From: Sphingobium sp. TKS
GTDB taxonomy: Bacteria; Pseudomonadota; Alphaproteobacteria; Sphingomonadales; Sphingomonadaceae
DNA length: 64,000 nucleotides
Assembly (NCBI RefSeq): GCF_001563265.1
Contig: NZ_CP005083.1
Span: 437,001-501,000, forward strand
Direction of reading: 5' to 3'
The position numbers and the translations under genes are program-made. Below are positions 25,608-34,675 of this stretch, piece by piece; within the stretch, counting starts at the first letter, position 1; each line of letters starts with the position of its first letter. The notes under the pieces are model-generated. The model was not told where the DNA came from, made no database searches, and was given only the letters and a program-made list of their open reading frames with translations.

Positions 25608-26624
25608 TCAGCGTAGTGGTTTGCGTTCGTGCCGTTTCTTGCAGAAGCCGAGGAAGGCCCCGGCAGGGCTTTTGAGTTCGGGCTTGCCCATGTCGTGCCA
25701 CCACGACACCCATTCGTCATAGAGCGCATACACGTCATAGCCTGGCGCGGCCGTCTTGGCGTCGTGCATGGTTTCCGGGTCGATATAGGGCGCATCGTCG
25801 CCGGCGCTGGCGACCGGATCGGGCTTGGATTTGAGGCCCGAGCGGTTGCGGAACAAGATCACGTCATCATCCATCGTCACCGCATAGTCGGGGAAATGGC
25901 CGTGATCGGCGTCATGCTCGCAGACCTTCTTGACCAAGGCCCGGAACACTCGGAGCGGGCTGTTCGAGCCGCATTTCTTCTGTAGCAACTCTAGGCCGAT
26001 CTTCCATTCGTCCTTCACGCCGCAATGCTTGCGCGCCAGTTCATACATGCGCCGCTCGAACGGCTTGCGGAGCCGGAAATAGTCGCGGTGGAGCGTCAGG
26101 ACGTTCTTGCTGATGACCGAGCGATAGACCCAATCCGACAGGGTGATTTCGAGATCAAGCATCCGGCCATCGAACGTCTTGCGCGTGATCTTGGCCTCTT
26201 CGATCAGGCCGAAAATCCGCGTTTCTTCGACACCGCCCGTTTGAATATTGGTCCGCACCGTGGTCCCGCGCAGGCGGGTGAGGGCGTCGGCCATCAGTCG
26301 ATAGCCTTCGCCGCTGGTTTGCCGGTTGGTGGCGACGAGCATGTCATAGGCTTGCAGGCGCACCGTGCGGCTAGGTTGCTCGCCCTGGTTCATCTTCGCG
26401 ACGAGCTGCGAAATGCAGTAGATCAATATGTCCTTGTCGTGGATCGTCGCCAGCCCCTTGCCCGAGGGGATAATCTCGATGACGTTGCCGTTATGCTCGT
26501 AGCGCCGCGTCCGGTTGTCGGGCTTGGTCGAGAGCGAAAACACCGGATGCTCCATTGAGGCCATGTCATCCTTGGGGATGGCGTCCAGCACGTCGCAGAT
26601 GAACAAGTCCTGGTTGGCCCAGTC
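25608..26624 (-). pseudogene. repA: Plasmid replication initiator RepA, 5' end missing
   Basis: RepA of the RPA type (winged-helix initiator). Residues include DWANQDLFICDVLDAIPKDDMASMEHPVFSLSTKPDNRTRRYEHNGNVIEIIPSGKGLATIHDKDILIYCISQLVAKMNQGE and RDYFRLRKPFERRMYELARKHCG, ending FCKKRHERKPLR. No start codon of good context precedes DWANQDLF in frame. Upstream of about 26630 the sequence no longer looks like the family, so the N-terminus was cut by recombination. A TTG at 26606 could start a shortened protein. It indicates that this part came from a plasmid. Confidence 0.75.
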
Positions 26625-26738
26625 GGCCCCAAGCTGCGATTTTGGCCAAGTCGGAGAACGTTTTGGGAACGTGGCATTCGGTATTGACGATGGAAATCAT
26701 AGAAGAGGACAGTTCGCTCCATCATAGGGAGTGGGTTG

Positions 26739-27034
26739 ATGGATCGGAGTATTCCGGGCGGGGATTTGATCGGACGATGGAGCCTGAGCTTTGCCGATAT
26801 TGATTTTGTAAATTCGAAGCCGGCCCTGACGCGCCTTGGCCTCGCCGCGCAGCTGAAATTCTTCGCTTCCCTGGGGTTTTTCGCGATCGATCCCGGCTCA
26901 ATCCCTACCGATGGCCTCTCGTATCTGGCCGAGCAACTCGGTGTCGAGGCTGGCGAGATAGCCGGTTATGACTTTTCCAGTCGGACAGCACGACGGCATT
27001 GTGCGGAGATCCTGATCCATCTTGGATATCACCG
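26739..27034 (+). pseudogene. Tn3-family transposase N-terminal fragment
   Basis: About 98 residues of the DUF4158 N-terminal region (MDRSIPGGDLIGRWSLSFADIDFVNSKPALTRLGLAAQLKFFASLGFFAIDPGSIPTDGLSYLAEQLGVEAGEIAGYDFSSRTARRHCAEILIHLGYH). It is cut off by IS6100 copy 1 at 27035. It differs from the other transposases in the window, so it marks a fourth Tn3-type element. Confidence 0.8.
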
Positions 27035-27914
27035 GGCTCTGTTGCAAAAATCGTGAAGCTTGAGCATGCTTGGCGGAGATTGGACGGACGGAACGATGAC
27101 GGATTTCAAGTGGCGCCATTTCCAGGGTGATGTGATCCTGTGGGCGGTGCGCTGGTATTGTCGCTATCCGATCAGCTATCGCGACCTTGAGGAAATGCTG
27201 GCGGAACGCGGCATTTCGGTCGACCATACGACGATCTATCGCTGGGTCCAGTGCTACGCCCCGGAGATGGAGAAGCGGCTGCGCTGGTTCTGGCGGCGTG
27301 GCTTTGATCCGAGCTGGCGCCTGGATGAAACCTACGTCAAGGTGCGGGGCAAGTGGACCTACCTGTACCGGGCAGTCGACAAGCGGGGCGACACGATCGA
27401 TTTCTACCTGTCGCCGACCCGCAGCGCCAAGGCAGCGAAGCGGTTCCTGGGCAAGGCCCTGCGAGGCCTGAAGCACTGGGAAAAGCCTGCCACGCTCAAT
27501 ACCGACAAAGCGCCGAGCTATGGTGCAGCGATCACCGAATTGAAGCGCGAAGGAAAGCTGGACCGGGAGACGGCCCACCGGCAGGTGAAGTATCTCAATA
27601 ACGTGATCGAGGCCGATCACGGAAAGCTCAAGATACTGATCAAGCCGGTGCGCGGTTTCAAATCGATCCCCACGGCCTATGCCACGATCAAGGGATTCGA
27701 AGTCATGCGAGCCCTGCGCAAAGGACAGGCTCGCCCCTGGTGCCTGCAGCCCGGCATCAGGGGCGAGGTGCGCCTTGTGGAGAGAGCTTTTGGCATTGGG
27801 CCCTCGGCGCTGACGGAGGCCATGGGCATGCTCAACCACCATTTCGCAGCAGCCGCCTGATCGGCGCAGAGCGACAGCCTACCTCTGACTGCCGCCAATC
27901 TTTGCAACAGAGCC
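27035..27914 (+). mobile_element. IS6100 copy 1 (880 bp)
   Basis: Ends GGCTCTGTTGCAAA and TTTGCAACAGAGCC, length exactly 880 bp, IS6 family. The left flank is a transposase fragment (TATCACCG) and the right flank a GST gene (GCAGCGCG), so there is no 8-bp target duplication and the flanks were brought together by IS activity. Confidence 0.95.
27066..27860 (+). CDS. tnpA: IS6100 transposase
   Basis: 264-residue IS6-family DDE transposase (MLGGDWTDGTMTDFKWRHFQGDVILWAVRWYCRYPISYRDLEEMLAERGISVDHTTIYRWVQ). It has a helix-turn-helix, the first Asp in WRLDETYVKVRGKWTYLYRAVDK, the second in TDKAPSYG and the Glu in NNVIEADHGKLK. It performs replicative, cointegrate-forming transposition. It is identical in all four copies here. 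An in-frame TTG two codons earlier is an alternative start. Confidence 0.95.
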   Translation: MLGGDWTDGTMTDFKWRHFQGDVILWAVRWYCRYPISYRDLEEMLAERGISVDHTTIYRWVQCYAPEMEKRLRWFWRRGFDPSWRLDETYVKVRGKWTYLYRAVDKRGDTIDFYLSPTRSAKAAKRFLGKALRGLKHWEKPATLNTDKAPSYGAAITELKREGKLDRETAHRQVKYLNNVIEADHGKLKILIKPVRGFKSIPTAYATIKGFEVMRALRKGQARPWCLQPGIRGEVRLVERAFGIGPSALTEAMGMLNHHFAAAA

Positions 27915-28208
27915 GCAGCGCGAGCCATTCCAGGGCCCGGGCGCGGGCAAGGCCTTCCGTGGGCAGCAAGGCCTTTTCGGGCACGAGTTCCGCGATATGG
28001 TTGAGGATGGCGATATTTTCGGTCAGGACATCATCGCCGATCTGGAGCGCGGGCACCCGCGCCCACGGGTTTTTCTGACGATAGGCGTCTGAAAACTGGG
28101 CGTTTTGCGTCAGGTCGATCAGCTCCGCCTCATAAGGAAGGCCGGCTTCCTCCAATGCGGCATGGGACGCCAATGAGCATGAACCTGGATTGTAGTAGAG
28201 CTTCAACA
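27915..28208 (-). pseudogene. Glutathione S-transferase, N-terminal part only
   Basis: From ATG 28208: MLKLYYNPGSCSLASHAALEEAGLPYEAELIDLTQNAQFSDAYRQKNPWARVPALQIGDDVLTENIAILNHIAELVPEKALLPTEGLARARALEWLALR, a beta-class-like GST with the Cys motif PGSCSLASH and the cis-proline. It is cut at about residue 98 by IS6100 copy 1. A 160-bp piece of this same gene has travelled with IS6100 to 31315-31474 and 34516-34675. Confidence 0.85.
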
Positions 28209-28353
28209 TGTCCCTGCAATTCTCCTGCGGACTGGGCAAAAAATGGCTTAATGCATATGTTCGGCACCGGAGCGTCGCCCCGAACGGAAGCAATCATCCG
28301 CCCGGTCGGAAAACGCTCCGAAACGACAGGCCGGAGCATTCCATCCGATGCGA

Positions 28354-28578
28354 TCAGGCCGAAATGTTCAAAAATCCATCGGCTTCGAAAACCTTTCTGG
28401 CACGTTCCTCAATCCGATCCGCAAGTGACCTGCGAAGCGGCATGCCGTTCGAGACTTTTCTCAGCGTGTTATAGCTGAAGCCGAATGTTTCGAATATCTC
28501 CTCATTATTTCTCATCGTCGACAATGATGTGATCCGATCGGCGATCGAGGGATCCAAACAGCGCATTCCATTAGGCAT
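28354..28578 (-). CDS. Small helix-turn-helix-like protein, unknown
   Basis: 74 residues: MPNGMRCLDPSIADRITSLSTMRNNEEIFETFGFSYNTLRKVSNGMPLRRSLADRIEERARKVFEADGFLNISA. The stretch NEEIFETFGFSYNTLRKVSNGMPLRRSLADRI has the spacing of a Cro-like helix-turn-helix. It could regulate the nearby GST or the divergent hydrolase remnant. No family is recognised. Confidence 0.45.
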   Translation of the reverse strand: MPNGMRCLDPSIADRITSLSTMRNNEEIFETFGFSYNTLRKVSNGMPLRRSLADRIEERARKVFEADGFLNISA

Positions 28579-29174
28579 TCGATCTTCCCCTACTGACGAA
28601 TTCCAGCCGGTGCACGGTCGCAACTTGCCTGCCCGCGCAGTTCATCGGGCCATTCCCGCCGTTCCGGAAAACAGGCGGCGGGGTTTCCCCCTGGACCATG
28701 TTGCGCATGGGCCGGACACGCAGCGAGCGGGCCAGCGGACGTCGAGGCCGGGAGCGGATTGCGACGGACGCGCCGCGCATTGCCCGGAGATCGAAGCATA
28801 GGAATATCCTCTCCATGCGCTGTTATGGATCAGCGCCTGTCTTATCCGGCACGTCGGTGATTATTATGCTTATCGGGCCGTCCGGAAAGGATCGCAGCTT
28901 TCGCCTGCGGAGGAAATTGCTGCAAATGAATTAGGAATATTCGCGATACGGATTTGATCGAAACGGGGCCAACTGCCCACAAATCGGTCATGGGGATTGA
29001 GCGACCGCGCTTTGAAAGCAGCCATCGCATGCTATGGTCGCCTTGAGCATTTCCCGGCAGGCGGAATATCCGCCGACCGGAAAGCCCGCTAAAACAGGAA
29101 GCCGGAGCAGCCGGGCCGACGCCGTCGGACCGGACGCCGCTTCGGCTTCGCATCGCCAGGAATTGGAAGCGAAC
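28579..29174. other. Intergenic stretch without a convincing gene
   Basis: About 600 bases between the small HTH gene and the hydrolase remnant. Open frames exist on both strands but show no recognisable domains. It is probably a promoter region of lost catabolic genes. Confidence 0.35.
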
Positions 29175-29793
29175 ATGTCTCGAGACAATGCCATCGTCAT
29201 GCGATACGACAATCCCGACATTCCGTCCGGCCGCGACATCGTATATCTTCACGGCCGCGGCAGCACCGAAAGGGAAGCGGGGTTCGCGCTGCCCCTTTTC
29301 GGCCGCGCGAATGTTCGCTCCTATCGCGGGCCGCTTCCCCAGGGGCCGGGGTTCGCCTGGTTCGAAAATGCCGGAGATCGGCGTCGCCCTGCCCTCCAGC
29401 CTGTCGGGCGAAACGTCGAAGGTCGGCGACTGGATCGCCGCAGATACCGGCCGCCAACGGCCCTGGCTATGCGGTTTCAGCAACGGCGCCGCGATGGCCG
29501 CCAGTCTTCTGCTCAGCAATCCGGGGGCCTATAGCGGCCTCATCATGATCGGCGGCTGCTTCGCGGTGGAGGACGGCGACCTGCCGGACAACGGCCTGCT
29601 CGACAAGCCGGTCCTCTTCTGCCGGGGCCAATTCGACGATGTGATCCCGCGCCACAAGTTCGAGCAGGCGGAAGCCTATCTCTCCGGCCCCAGCGGCGCG
29701 CGGGCGACTTTCATCCCTTATGAAGGCGGGCATGAACTGCCGTTGCCGATCAAGGCGGCGGTGCAGGGCTGGCTCGGCGCGGAAAGCCGCTGA
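29175..29793 (+). pseudogene. Alpha/beta hydrolase (carboxylesterase/dienelactone-hydrolase-like), frameshifted
   Basis: The first part from ATG 29175 reads MSRDNAIVMRYDNPDIPSGRDIVYLHGRGSTEREAGFALPLFGRANVRSYRGPLPQGPGFAWFENA. The second part continues in another frame as EIGVALPSSLSGETSKVGDWIAADTGRQRPWLCGFSNGAAMAASLLLSNPGAYSGLIMIGGCFAVED and ends with catalytic Asp (RGQFDDVIP) and His (EGGHELP) patterns. The nucleophile is the Ser of GFSNG. The break near 29375-29385 needs one inserted or two lost bases. It is a predicted serine esterase; the substrate is unknown. Confidence 0.75.
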
Positions 29794-29904
29794 ATTTCGT
29801 CCCGTCCTTGGCCATGGCCGAACGGGAGCGCCGGATGATCGAGAACCGGCCGCATCCGGAAATGATCGGATGCGGCCGGCACTGTTCCAGGATCAGGCCT
29901 TTGC

Positions 29905-30434
29905 TTATGCGGTGATCGGCGGAAGCCCCTCCACCGCGCGGCTCAGAAGCTGCACGATGCCCTCCTCCGTGATCGGACGGGGGTTGGGATAGGGGTTGGC
30001 GACCGCCAGCGCGGCGGCCTTCGCGATGCCGTCCTTGGGCATGCCGAGCTTCGCCAGCGACATTTCCGCGCCCAGGCCCACCGCCAGTTCGTACAGCTTG
30101 GTCGCGGGGTCGCCGCCGCCTAGTGCGCGGCTAGCCCGTTCCATCGCCTCCGGCACCGACGGCGCATTATAGGCGATCGCATGGGGCAGCACGGCGGTGT
30201 GGGTCTGCGCATGCGGCATGTCGAAGGTGCCGCCCAGCGTGTGGCAGAGCTTGTGGTGCAGCGCGACGCTCGCCGCGCCCAGGACGCTGCCGGCGAGCCA
30301 GCAGCCATAGAGCGCGTCGCCCCGCGCCTTCGCATCGGTGGGATCGGCCTTGATCAGCGGCAGGCTCCTGGCGAGCGCCCTGATGCTTTCCTCCGCCATC
30401 AGGGAGACGATGGGATTGCCGTCGAAGGCGTAAA
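29905..30434 (-). pseudogene. Maleylacetate reductase, C-terminal half
   Basis: About 176 codons: LYAFDGNPIVSLMAEESIRALARSLPLIKADPTDAKARGDALYGCWLAGSVLGAASVALHHKLCHTLGGTFDMPHAQTHTAVLPHAIAYNAP and on to SRAVEGLPPITA. The HHKLCHTLGG metal-binding region is present. The 5' half was replaced by IS6100 copy 2 at 30435. It is clearly a different allele from the intact gene at 1688-2761, so the strain once had a second lower pathway (possibly hydroxyquinol or LinF-type). Confidence 0.85.
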
Positions 30435-31314
30435 GGCTCTGTTGCAAAAATCGTGAAGCTTGAGCATGCTTGGCGGAGATTGGACGGACGGAACGATGAC
30501 GGATTTCAAGTGGCGCCATTTCCAGGGTGATGTGATCCTGTGGGCGGTGCGCTGGTATTGTCGCTATCCGATCAGCTATCGCGACCTTGAGGAAATGCTG
30601 GCGGAACGCGGCATTTCGGTCGACCATACGACGATCTATCGCTGGGTCCAGTGCTACGCCCCGGAGATGGAGAAGCGGCTGCGCTGGTTCTGGCGGCGTG
30701 GCTTTGATCCGAGCTGGCGCCTGGATGAAACCTACGTCAAGGTGCGGGGCAAGTGGACCTACCTGTACCGGGCAGTCGACAAGCGGGGCGACACGATCGA
30801 TTTCTACCTGTCGCCGACCCGCAGCGCCAAGGCAGCGAAGCGGTTCCTGGGCAAGGCCCTGCGAGGCCTGAAGCACTGGGAAAAGCCTGCCACGCTCAAT
30901 ACCGACAAAGCGCCGAGCTATGGTGCAGCGATCACCGAATTGAAGCGCGAAGGAAAGCTGGACCGGGAGACGGCCCACCGGCAGGTGAAGTATCTCAATA
31001 ACGTGATCGAGGCCGATCACGGAAAGCTCAAGATACTGATCAAGCCGGTGCGCGGTTTCAAATCGATCCCCACGGCCTATGCCACGATCAAGGGATTCGA
31101 AGTCATGCGAGCCCTGCGCAAAGGACAGGCTCGCCCCTGGTGCCTGCAGCCCGGCATCAGGGGCGAGGTGCGCCTTGTGGAGAGAGCTTTTGGCATTGGG
31201 CCCTCGGCGCTGACGGAGGCCATGGGCATGCTCAACCACCATTTCGCAGCAGCCGCCTGATCGGCGCAGAGCGACAGCCTACCTCTGACTGCCGCCAATC
31301 TTTGCAACAGAGCC
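30435..31314 (+). mobile_element. IS6100 copy 2 (880 bp)
   Basis: Same ends and length as copy 1. The left flank is GGCGTAAA (maleylacetate reductase) and the right flank is GCAGCGCG from the GST gene. It is part of a 1,059-bp compound unit ending at 31493. Confidence 0.95.
30466..31260 (+). CDS. tnpA: IS6100 transposase
   Basis: Identical to the protein at 27066-27860 with all DDE residues. It can supply transposase for every IS6100 end in the window. Confidence 0.95.
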   Translation: MLGGDWTDGTMTDFKWRHFQGDVILWAVRWYCRYPISYRDLEEMLAERGISVDHTTIYRWVQCYAPEMEKRLRWFWRRGFDPSWRLDETYVKVRGKWTYLYRAVDKRGDTIDFYLSPTRSAKAAKRFLGKALRGLKHWEKPATLNTDKAPSYGAAITELKREGKLDRETAHRQVKYLNNVIEADHGKLKILIKPVRGFKSIPTAYATIKGFEVMRALRKGQARPWCLQPGIRGEVRLVERAFGIGPSALTEAMGMLNHHFAAAA

Positions 31315-31474
31315 GCAGCGCGAGCCATTCCAGGGCCCGGGCGCGGGCAAGGCCTTCCGTGGGCAGCAAGGCCTTTTCGGGCACGAGTTCCGCGATATGG
31401 TTGAGGATGGCGATATTTTCGGTCAGGACATCATCGCCGATCTGGAGCGCGGGCACCCGCGCCCACGGGTTTTT
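31315..31474 (-). repeat. 160-bp GST gene fragment carried by IS6100
   Basis: Identical to the stretch starting at 27915 inside the GST gene (encoding NPWARVPALQIGDDVLTENIAILNH...). It ends in ACGGGTTTTT and passes directly into a 19-bp IS6100 end. Confidence 0.92.
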
Positions 31475-31493
31475 CAATCTTTGCAACAGAGCC
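31475..31493 (+). repeat. Isolated 19-bp right end of IS6100
   Basis: CAATCTTTGCAACAGAGCC, equal to the last 19 bp of IS6100 (27896-27914). It gives the compound unit 30435-31493 two outward IS ends. Confidence 0.92.
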
Positions 31494-31523
31494 GATGCTG
31501 GCAAGCTCGGTCATCTCGTTCAT
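31494..31523 (-). pseudogene. First ten codons of a gene cut off by IS6100
   Basis: Minus-strand ATG at 31523 preceded by AAAGGAG reads MNEMTELASI before meeting the IS6100 end. It follows the 120-residue gene by 13 bases, so it was the next gene of the LinC-EthD operon. Its identity cannot be known; an oxygenase subunit would fit the context. Confidence 0.55.
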
Positions 31524-31536
31524 GCGACGAACTCCT

Positions 31537-31899
31537 TTACAGCGTTGGCTCTGCCGTCCGCAGGATGCGGACCTGGTGCGGATAGGGCGAATTGTGCGCG
31601 CGCGGCTGCTTGTGCAATTCTACGGACATCGCCGCGTGAGCCAGCGCCAGCTGTAGCCTGAACAGGCGCAGCGTCGGCGCCGGCATCGCGTCGAGCGGAA
31701 AGGTCTCGACATGGTCGAGGATGGCTTCCGAACGGGAGAGCAGCACATCGTAGAAGCGGGTTATCTCCGCCATAGTCGCGCGCGCCCGGATATCCCATCG
31801 TTCCTGCGCCGTCTCGCCGATCCAGTGCGGCACGAATTCGAGAAGATCCTCGAAGCCGGGGGGCAGCACGGGCTCCTCGTCGAGCGCGGGGGCCGGCAT
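31537..31899 (-). CDS. Unknown 120-residue protein coupled to EthD gene
   Basis: MPAPALDEEPVLPPGFEDLLEFVPHWIGETAQERWDIRARATMAEITRFYDVLLSRSEAILDHVETFPLDAMPAPTLRLFRLQLALAHAAMSVELHKQPRAHNSPYPHQVRILRTAEPTL. It is probably a soluble helical protein. The ATG overlaps the EthD gene's TGA (TGATG), so it is translated together with it. I do not recognise a family; a small partner or assembly factor of an oxygenase system is one possibility. Confidence 0.6.
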   Translation of the reverse strand: MPAPALDEEPVLPPGFEDLLEFVPHWIGETAQERWDIRARATMAEITRFYDVLLSRSEAILDHVETFPLDAMPAPTLRLFRLQLALAHAAMSVELHKQPRAHNSPYPHQVRILRTAEPTL

Positions 31900-32585
31900 C
31901 AGATCACCCGCTCGGCCGATGCCAGCATCGTGTAATGCTGGCCGGCCTGTGCCAGGAGCGCATCGAACGCCGCGCGATCACCCGCCACGCCGCGTTCGAA
32001 ATCGGATAGCGTCGGCCACCACAGTTCGCGCGCGCCGATGAACGGCGAGGTGCCCTTGTGCACCGCGTCTATCGCGAACGAGCGGACATGCCGAAACGCG
32101 CCGATGCGATCGCCCAGCGCCTTGTCCTGATCGCCTGCCCAGGCCGGATTGCCATCCGCCTTGACCAGTTGCAGGATCTTGACGCTTACCGACCATTCGG
32201 TGGGCGACCACTGCACGGCCGCATCATCGGGATCGTCCACCGCCGGTCGCGAGCGGATAATGTCCTCCTCGAAGAAGGTGAACTTCAGTCCGTCCATGTC
32301 GACGAACAGCGGTTCGTCGGGGATGTTGTATTTGCGATGCGCGGGATCTTTGCCCATGTTGAGCGCATCGTCGAGACTGTCATACCACAGCTCGGTAATG
32401 CCGTCGTAGGCCAGCTGTGTATCAGGCAGCAGCGGAGAGACGATCCGGTGCGATTGCACATAGCCGCGCAGGCACGCGATCTTCTTGCTGAGTGTGCCGT
32501 GCGGATGGCGCCAGTGATCGTGGAACTGCTGTTCCGAAATGTCCTTCCGGCGCGGGATCGTCGCGAGTATCTTGATGCTGTGCAT
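31899..32585 (-). CDS. EthD-family protein (two ferredoxin-like domains)
   Basis: 228 residues. The first half MHSIKILATIPRRKDISEQQFHDHWRHPHGTLSKKIACLRGYVQSHRI is the EthD pattern (FHDHWRHPHG). The second half (WSVSVKILQLVKADGNPAWAGDQDKALGDRIGAFRHVRSFAIDAVHKG...IGARELWWPT) looks like a degenerate repeat of the same dimeric alpha/beta-barrel fold. EthD proteins accompany catabolic systems; enzymatic roles (monooxygenase, dehalogenase, lyase) vary. It lies directly after linC. A paralogue is at 37357-38043. Confidence 0.8.
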   Translation of the reverse strand: MHSIKILATIPRRKDISEQQFHDHWRHPHGTLSKKIACLRGYVQSHRIVSPLLPDTQLAYDGITELWYDSLDDALNMGKDPAHRKYNIPDEPLFVDMDGLKFTFFEEDIIRSRPAVDDPDDAAVQWSPTEWSVSVKILQLVKADGNPAWAGDQDKALGDRIGAFRHVRSFAIDAVHKGTSPFIGARELWWPTLSDFERGVAGDRAAFDALLAQAGQHYTMLASAERVI

Positions 32586-32606
32586 GGAGGCTGCTCCGTA
32601 AAATGA

Positions 32607-33359
32607 TCAGATCGCGGTAAAGCCGCCGTCTGCTGCAAGGCAGGAGCCGGTGACGAACGAAGCCGCGTCGGACAGCAACCATACGGCGGCCTGGGCCTGC
32701 TCGTGCGGTTCGCTGAAACGGCCGATCGGGTGGATCGAGTTCAGATAGGGCTCAAGGCCCGCATCATTGTCCATCGCGCGCTGCAGCATAGGCGTGCGCA
32801 CCGCGCCGGGCACAAGCGCGTTCACGCGAATGCCGTGCTTGCCATAGTCTGCCGCCGCCACGCGGGTCAGCCCGACCACCGCATGCTTCGCGCCGACATA
32901 TTCGCCGTGCATCGGCACGCCGACCACGCCAGCGACGGATGCGGTGTTGACGATCGATCCCTTCGTCCCGCGCTCGATCATCGCAAGGATCTGGTACTTC
33001 ATGCACAGGAACGTGCCGGTTACATTGATATCCATGCTCTGCCGAAACCGTTCGAGCGACACTTCGGCAAGCGGCAGTCCGGCCTGCGGGATCGCCGCAT
33101 TGTTGAACGCGCCGTCAAGCCCGCCGAACGCCGCCAGAGTCTGCGCGACAAGTGCCTTCACGTCCTCTTCCTGTGCGATGTCGCACCGGAAATAGGCGGC
33201 CTTCCCGCCAGACGCAGCGACGACCGCCTCACCGGCCTCGTCGTTGATGTCCGCCACCGCGACGTTGGCACCACTGGCCACCAGCAATTCCACGGTGGCG
33301 CGCCCGATGCCGCTGCCACCACCCGTCACGATTATCGTCTTGCCGCTCAAATCAGACAT
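32607..33359 (-). CDS. linC: Short-chain dehydrogenase, LinC-like 2,5-DDOL dehydrogenase
   Basis: 250-residue SDR. MSDLSGKTIIVTGGGSGIGRATVELLVASGANVAVADINDE gives the NAD site and GEYVGAKHAVVGLTRVAA the catalytic Tyr/Lys; Ser is in TASVAGVVG. The whole sequence agrees very closely with my memory of LinC, which oxidises 2,5-dichloro-2,5-cyclohexadiene-1,4-diol to 2,5-dichlorohydroquinone in lindane degradation, with a few differing residues. If so, the strain carries lin genes elsewhere. Recall, not an alignment, supports the symbol. Confidence 0.75.
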   Translation of the reverse strand: MSDLSGKTIIVTGGGSGIGRATVELLVASGANVAVADINDEAGEAVVAASGGKAAYFRCDIAQEEDVKALVAQTLAAFGGLDGAFNNAAIPQAGLPLAEVSLERFRQSMDINVTGTFLCMKYQILAMIERGTKGSIVNTASVAGVVGVPMHGEYVGAKHAVVGLTRVAAADYGKHGIRVNALVPGAVRTPMLQRAMDNDAGLEPYLNSIHPIGRFSEPHEQAQAAVWLLSDAASFVTGSCLAADGGFTAI

Positions 33360-33398
33360 CTATCCCTCCAACAGTTTCTTATCGGCGTTCCGGTTTCA

Positions 33399-34496
33399 TT
33401 ACTGGAACTTGAAGCGCACGGTCAAGCCATATTCGGCGGGTCGACCAGCGTAGCGAACAACGGTATCGTAAGTCTGGATCGTGTTTGTCCAGTAATACTT
33501 GTTGAAGATATTGCGACCCCAGCCGAAGACCGCCCAGCGGCCATCAGGCGCTTCCACGCCAAGCCGCGCGGAAACGAGCGTGCGGCCATTCACCTCGTAG
33601 AGATCCTTGTCCGCGTTGGTGATGGCCAGAACGCCCAGCGATTTGCTTTGTGAGGAGATCGTCGTGCCCATGGTTAGGTTCACGCCACCCAGCGGCAGGC
33701 TGTAGTCCGCGCTCAGGCTCGATTGCCATTTGGGCGAAAACGGCAGCCGTGCGCCGCTGAAATCGCCCCGGATCGGATCGAACAGGCCCACTTCGTTGGC
33801 AACGGAGCCGACGATCCCCTGATAGTGGCGAACCTTGGCGTCGATATAGGTCGCGGCCGCACTGACCGTGAGCCCCTCGACCACTCTGGCGCTCAGTTCC
33901 AGTTCGGCACCCTTGACGCGCGACTTGGGGACATTGACCAGGCCATCCAGCGCATTGAAGAACGGATCGACGATCTTGGCGCGCAGCTGCTTGTTCTTGT
34001 AGTCATAATAGAAAACGCCGCCATTCAGCGTCACTTTGCGATCGAACAGTGTGGTCTTGAAGCCTGCTTCGTAATCGACCAGCGATTCCTGCGTGACGGC
34101 GGCATATTGCGCGAACGTTCCGGCGGAGACGCCCGGGAAACTTCCCGCCTTGTACCCTTTCGAAACATTGGCGTAGAGCAGGAGCGTCGGCGTCGCCTTG
34201 TAGTTCACGCCGAGCATCCATGACGTGCTGTTTTCATTCAGCTTGTCCCGAAACGTGCCCGGCAAGCCCGTCTGGCTGTTCAGCGAAACCGAATCTCCCA
34301 ATGGCACCAGCGGTATCGGGCCGCCGAAATCGAAGATCTGGCGATAGGTGTTGATGACGGTGGTGAACAAAGACGAGATTGAGCCATCGCCAAGGTCGAA
34401 TGTCTTGTTGACCGAGGAACGCTTCGCCTCGGTATAGCGTATGCCGCCCTTCAGCGTCAGTTGATCGCTGATGTCATATTCGACATTGCCGAAAAC
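33399..34496 (-). pseudogene. TonB-dependent receptor, C-terminal barrel part
   Basis: About 365 residues of outer-membrane beta barrel (FGNVEYDISDQLTLKGGIRYTEAKR..., LLLYANVSKGYKAGSFPG, ..., FGWGRNIFNKYYWTNTIQTYDTVVRYAGRPAEYGLTVRFKFQ) ending in the aromatic C-terminal residue pattern needed for membrane insertion. The plug and first strands are lost where the IS6100 compound unit begins (34497). It lies 40 bases upstream of linC, in the same direction, so it probably imported that pathway's substrate before being destroyed. Confidence 0.88.
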
Positions 34497-34515
34497 GGCT
34501 CTGTTGCAAAGATTG

Positions 34516-34675
34516 AAAAACCCGTGGGCGCGGGTGCCCGCGCTCCAGATCGGCGATGATGTCCTGACCGAAAATATCGCCATCCTCAACCATATCGCGG
34601 AACTCGTGCCCGAAAAGGCCTTGCTGCCCACGGAAGGCCTTGCCCGCGCCCGGGCCCTGGAATGGCTCGCGCTGC
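34516..34675 (+). repeat. 160-bp GST gene fragment carried by IS6100 (inverted copy)
   Basis: Reverse complement of 31315-31474. It reads NPWARVPALQIGDDVLTENIAILNHIAELVPEKALLPTEG on the plus strand without start or stop context. Confidence 0.92.

Larger units (their letters stand above)
30435..31493 (+). mobile_element. Compound IS6100 unit, copy 1 (1,059 bp)
   Basis: Complete IS6100 plus 160 bp of the GST gene plus a 19-bp terminal IS6100 end. The identical unit occurs inverted at 34497-35555. Flanks differ (GGCGTAAA / GATGCTGG), with no duplication. Confidence 0.9.
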
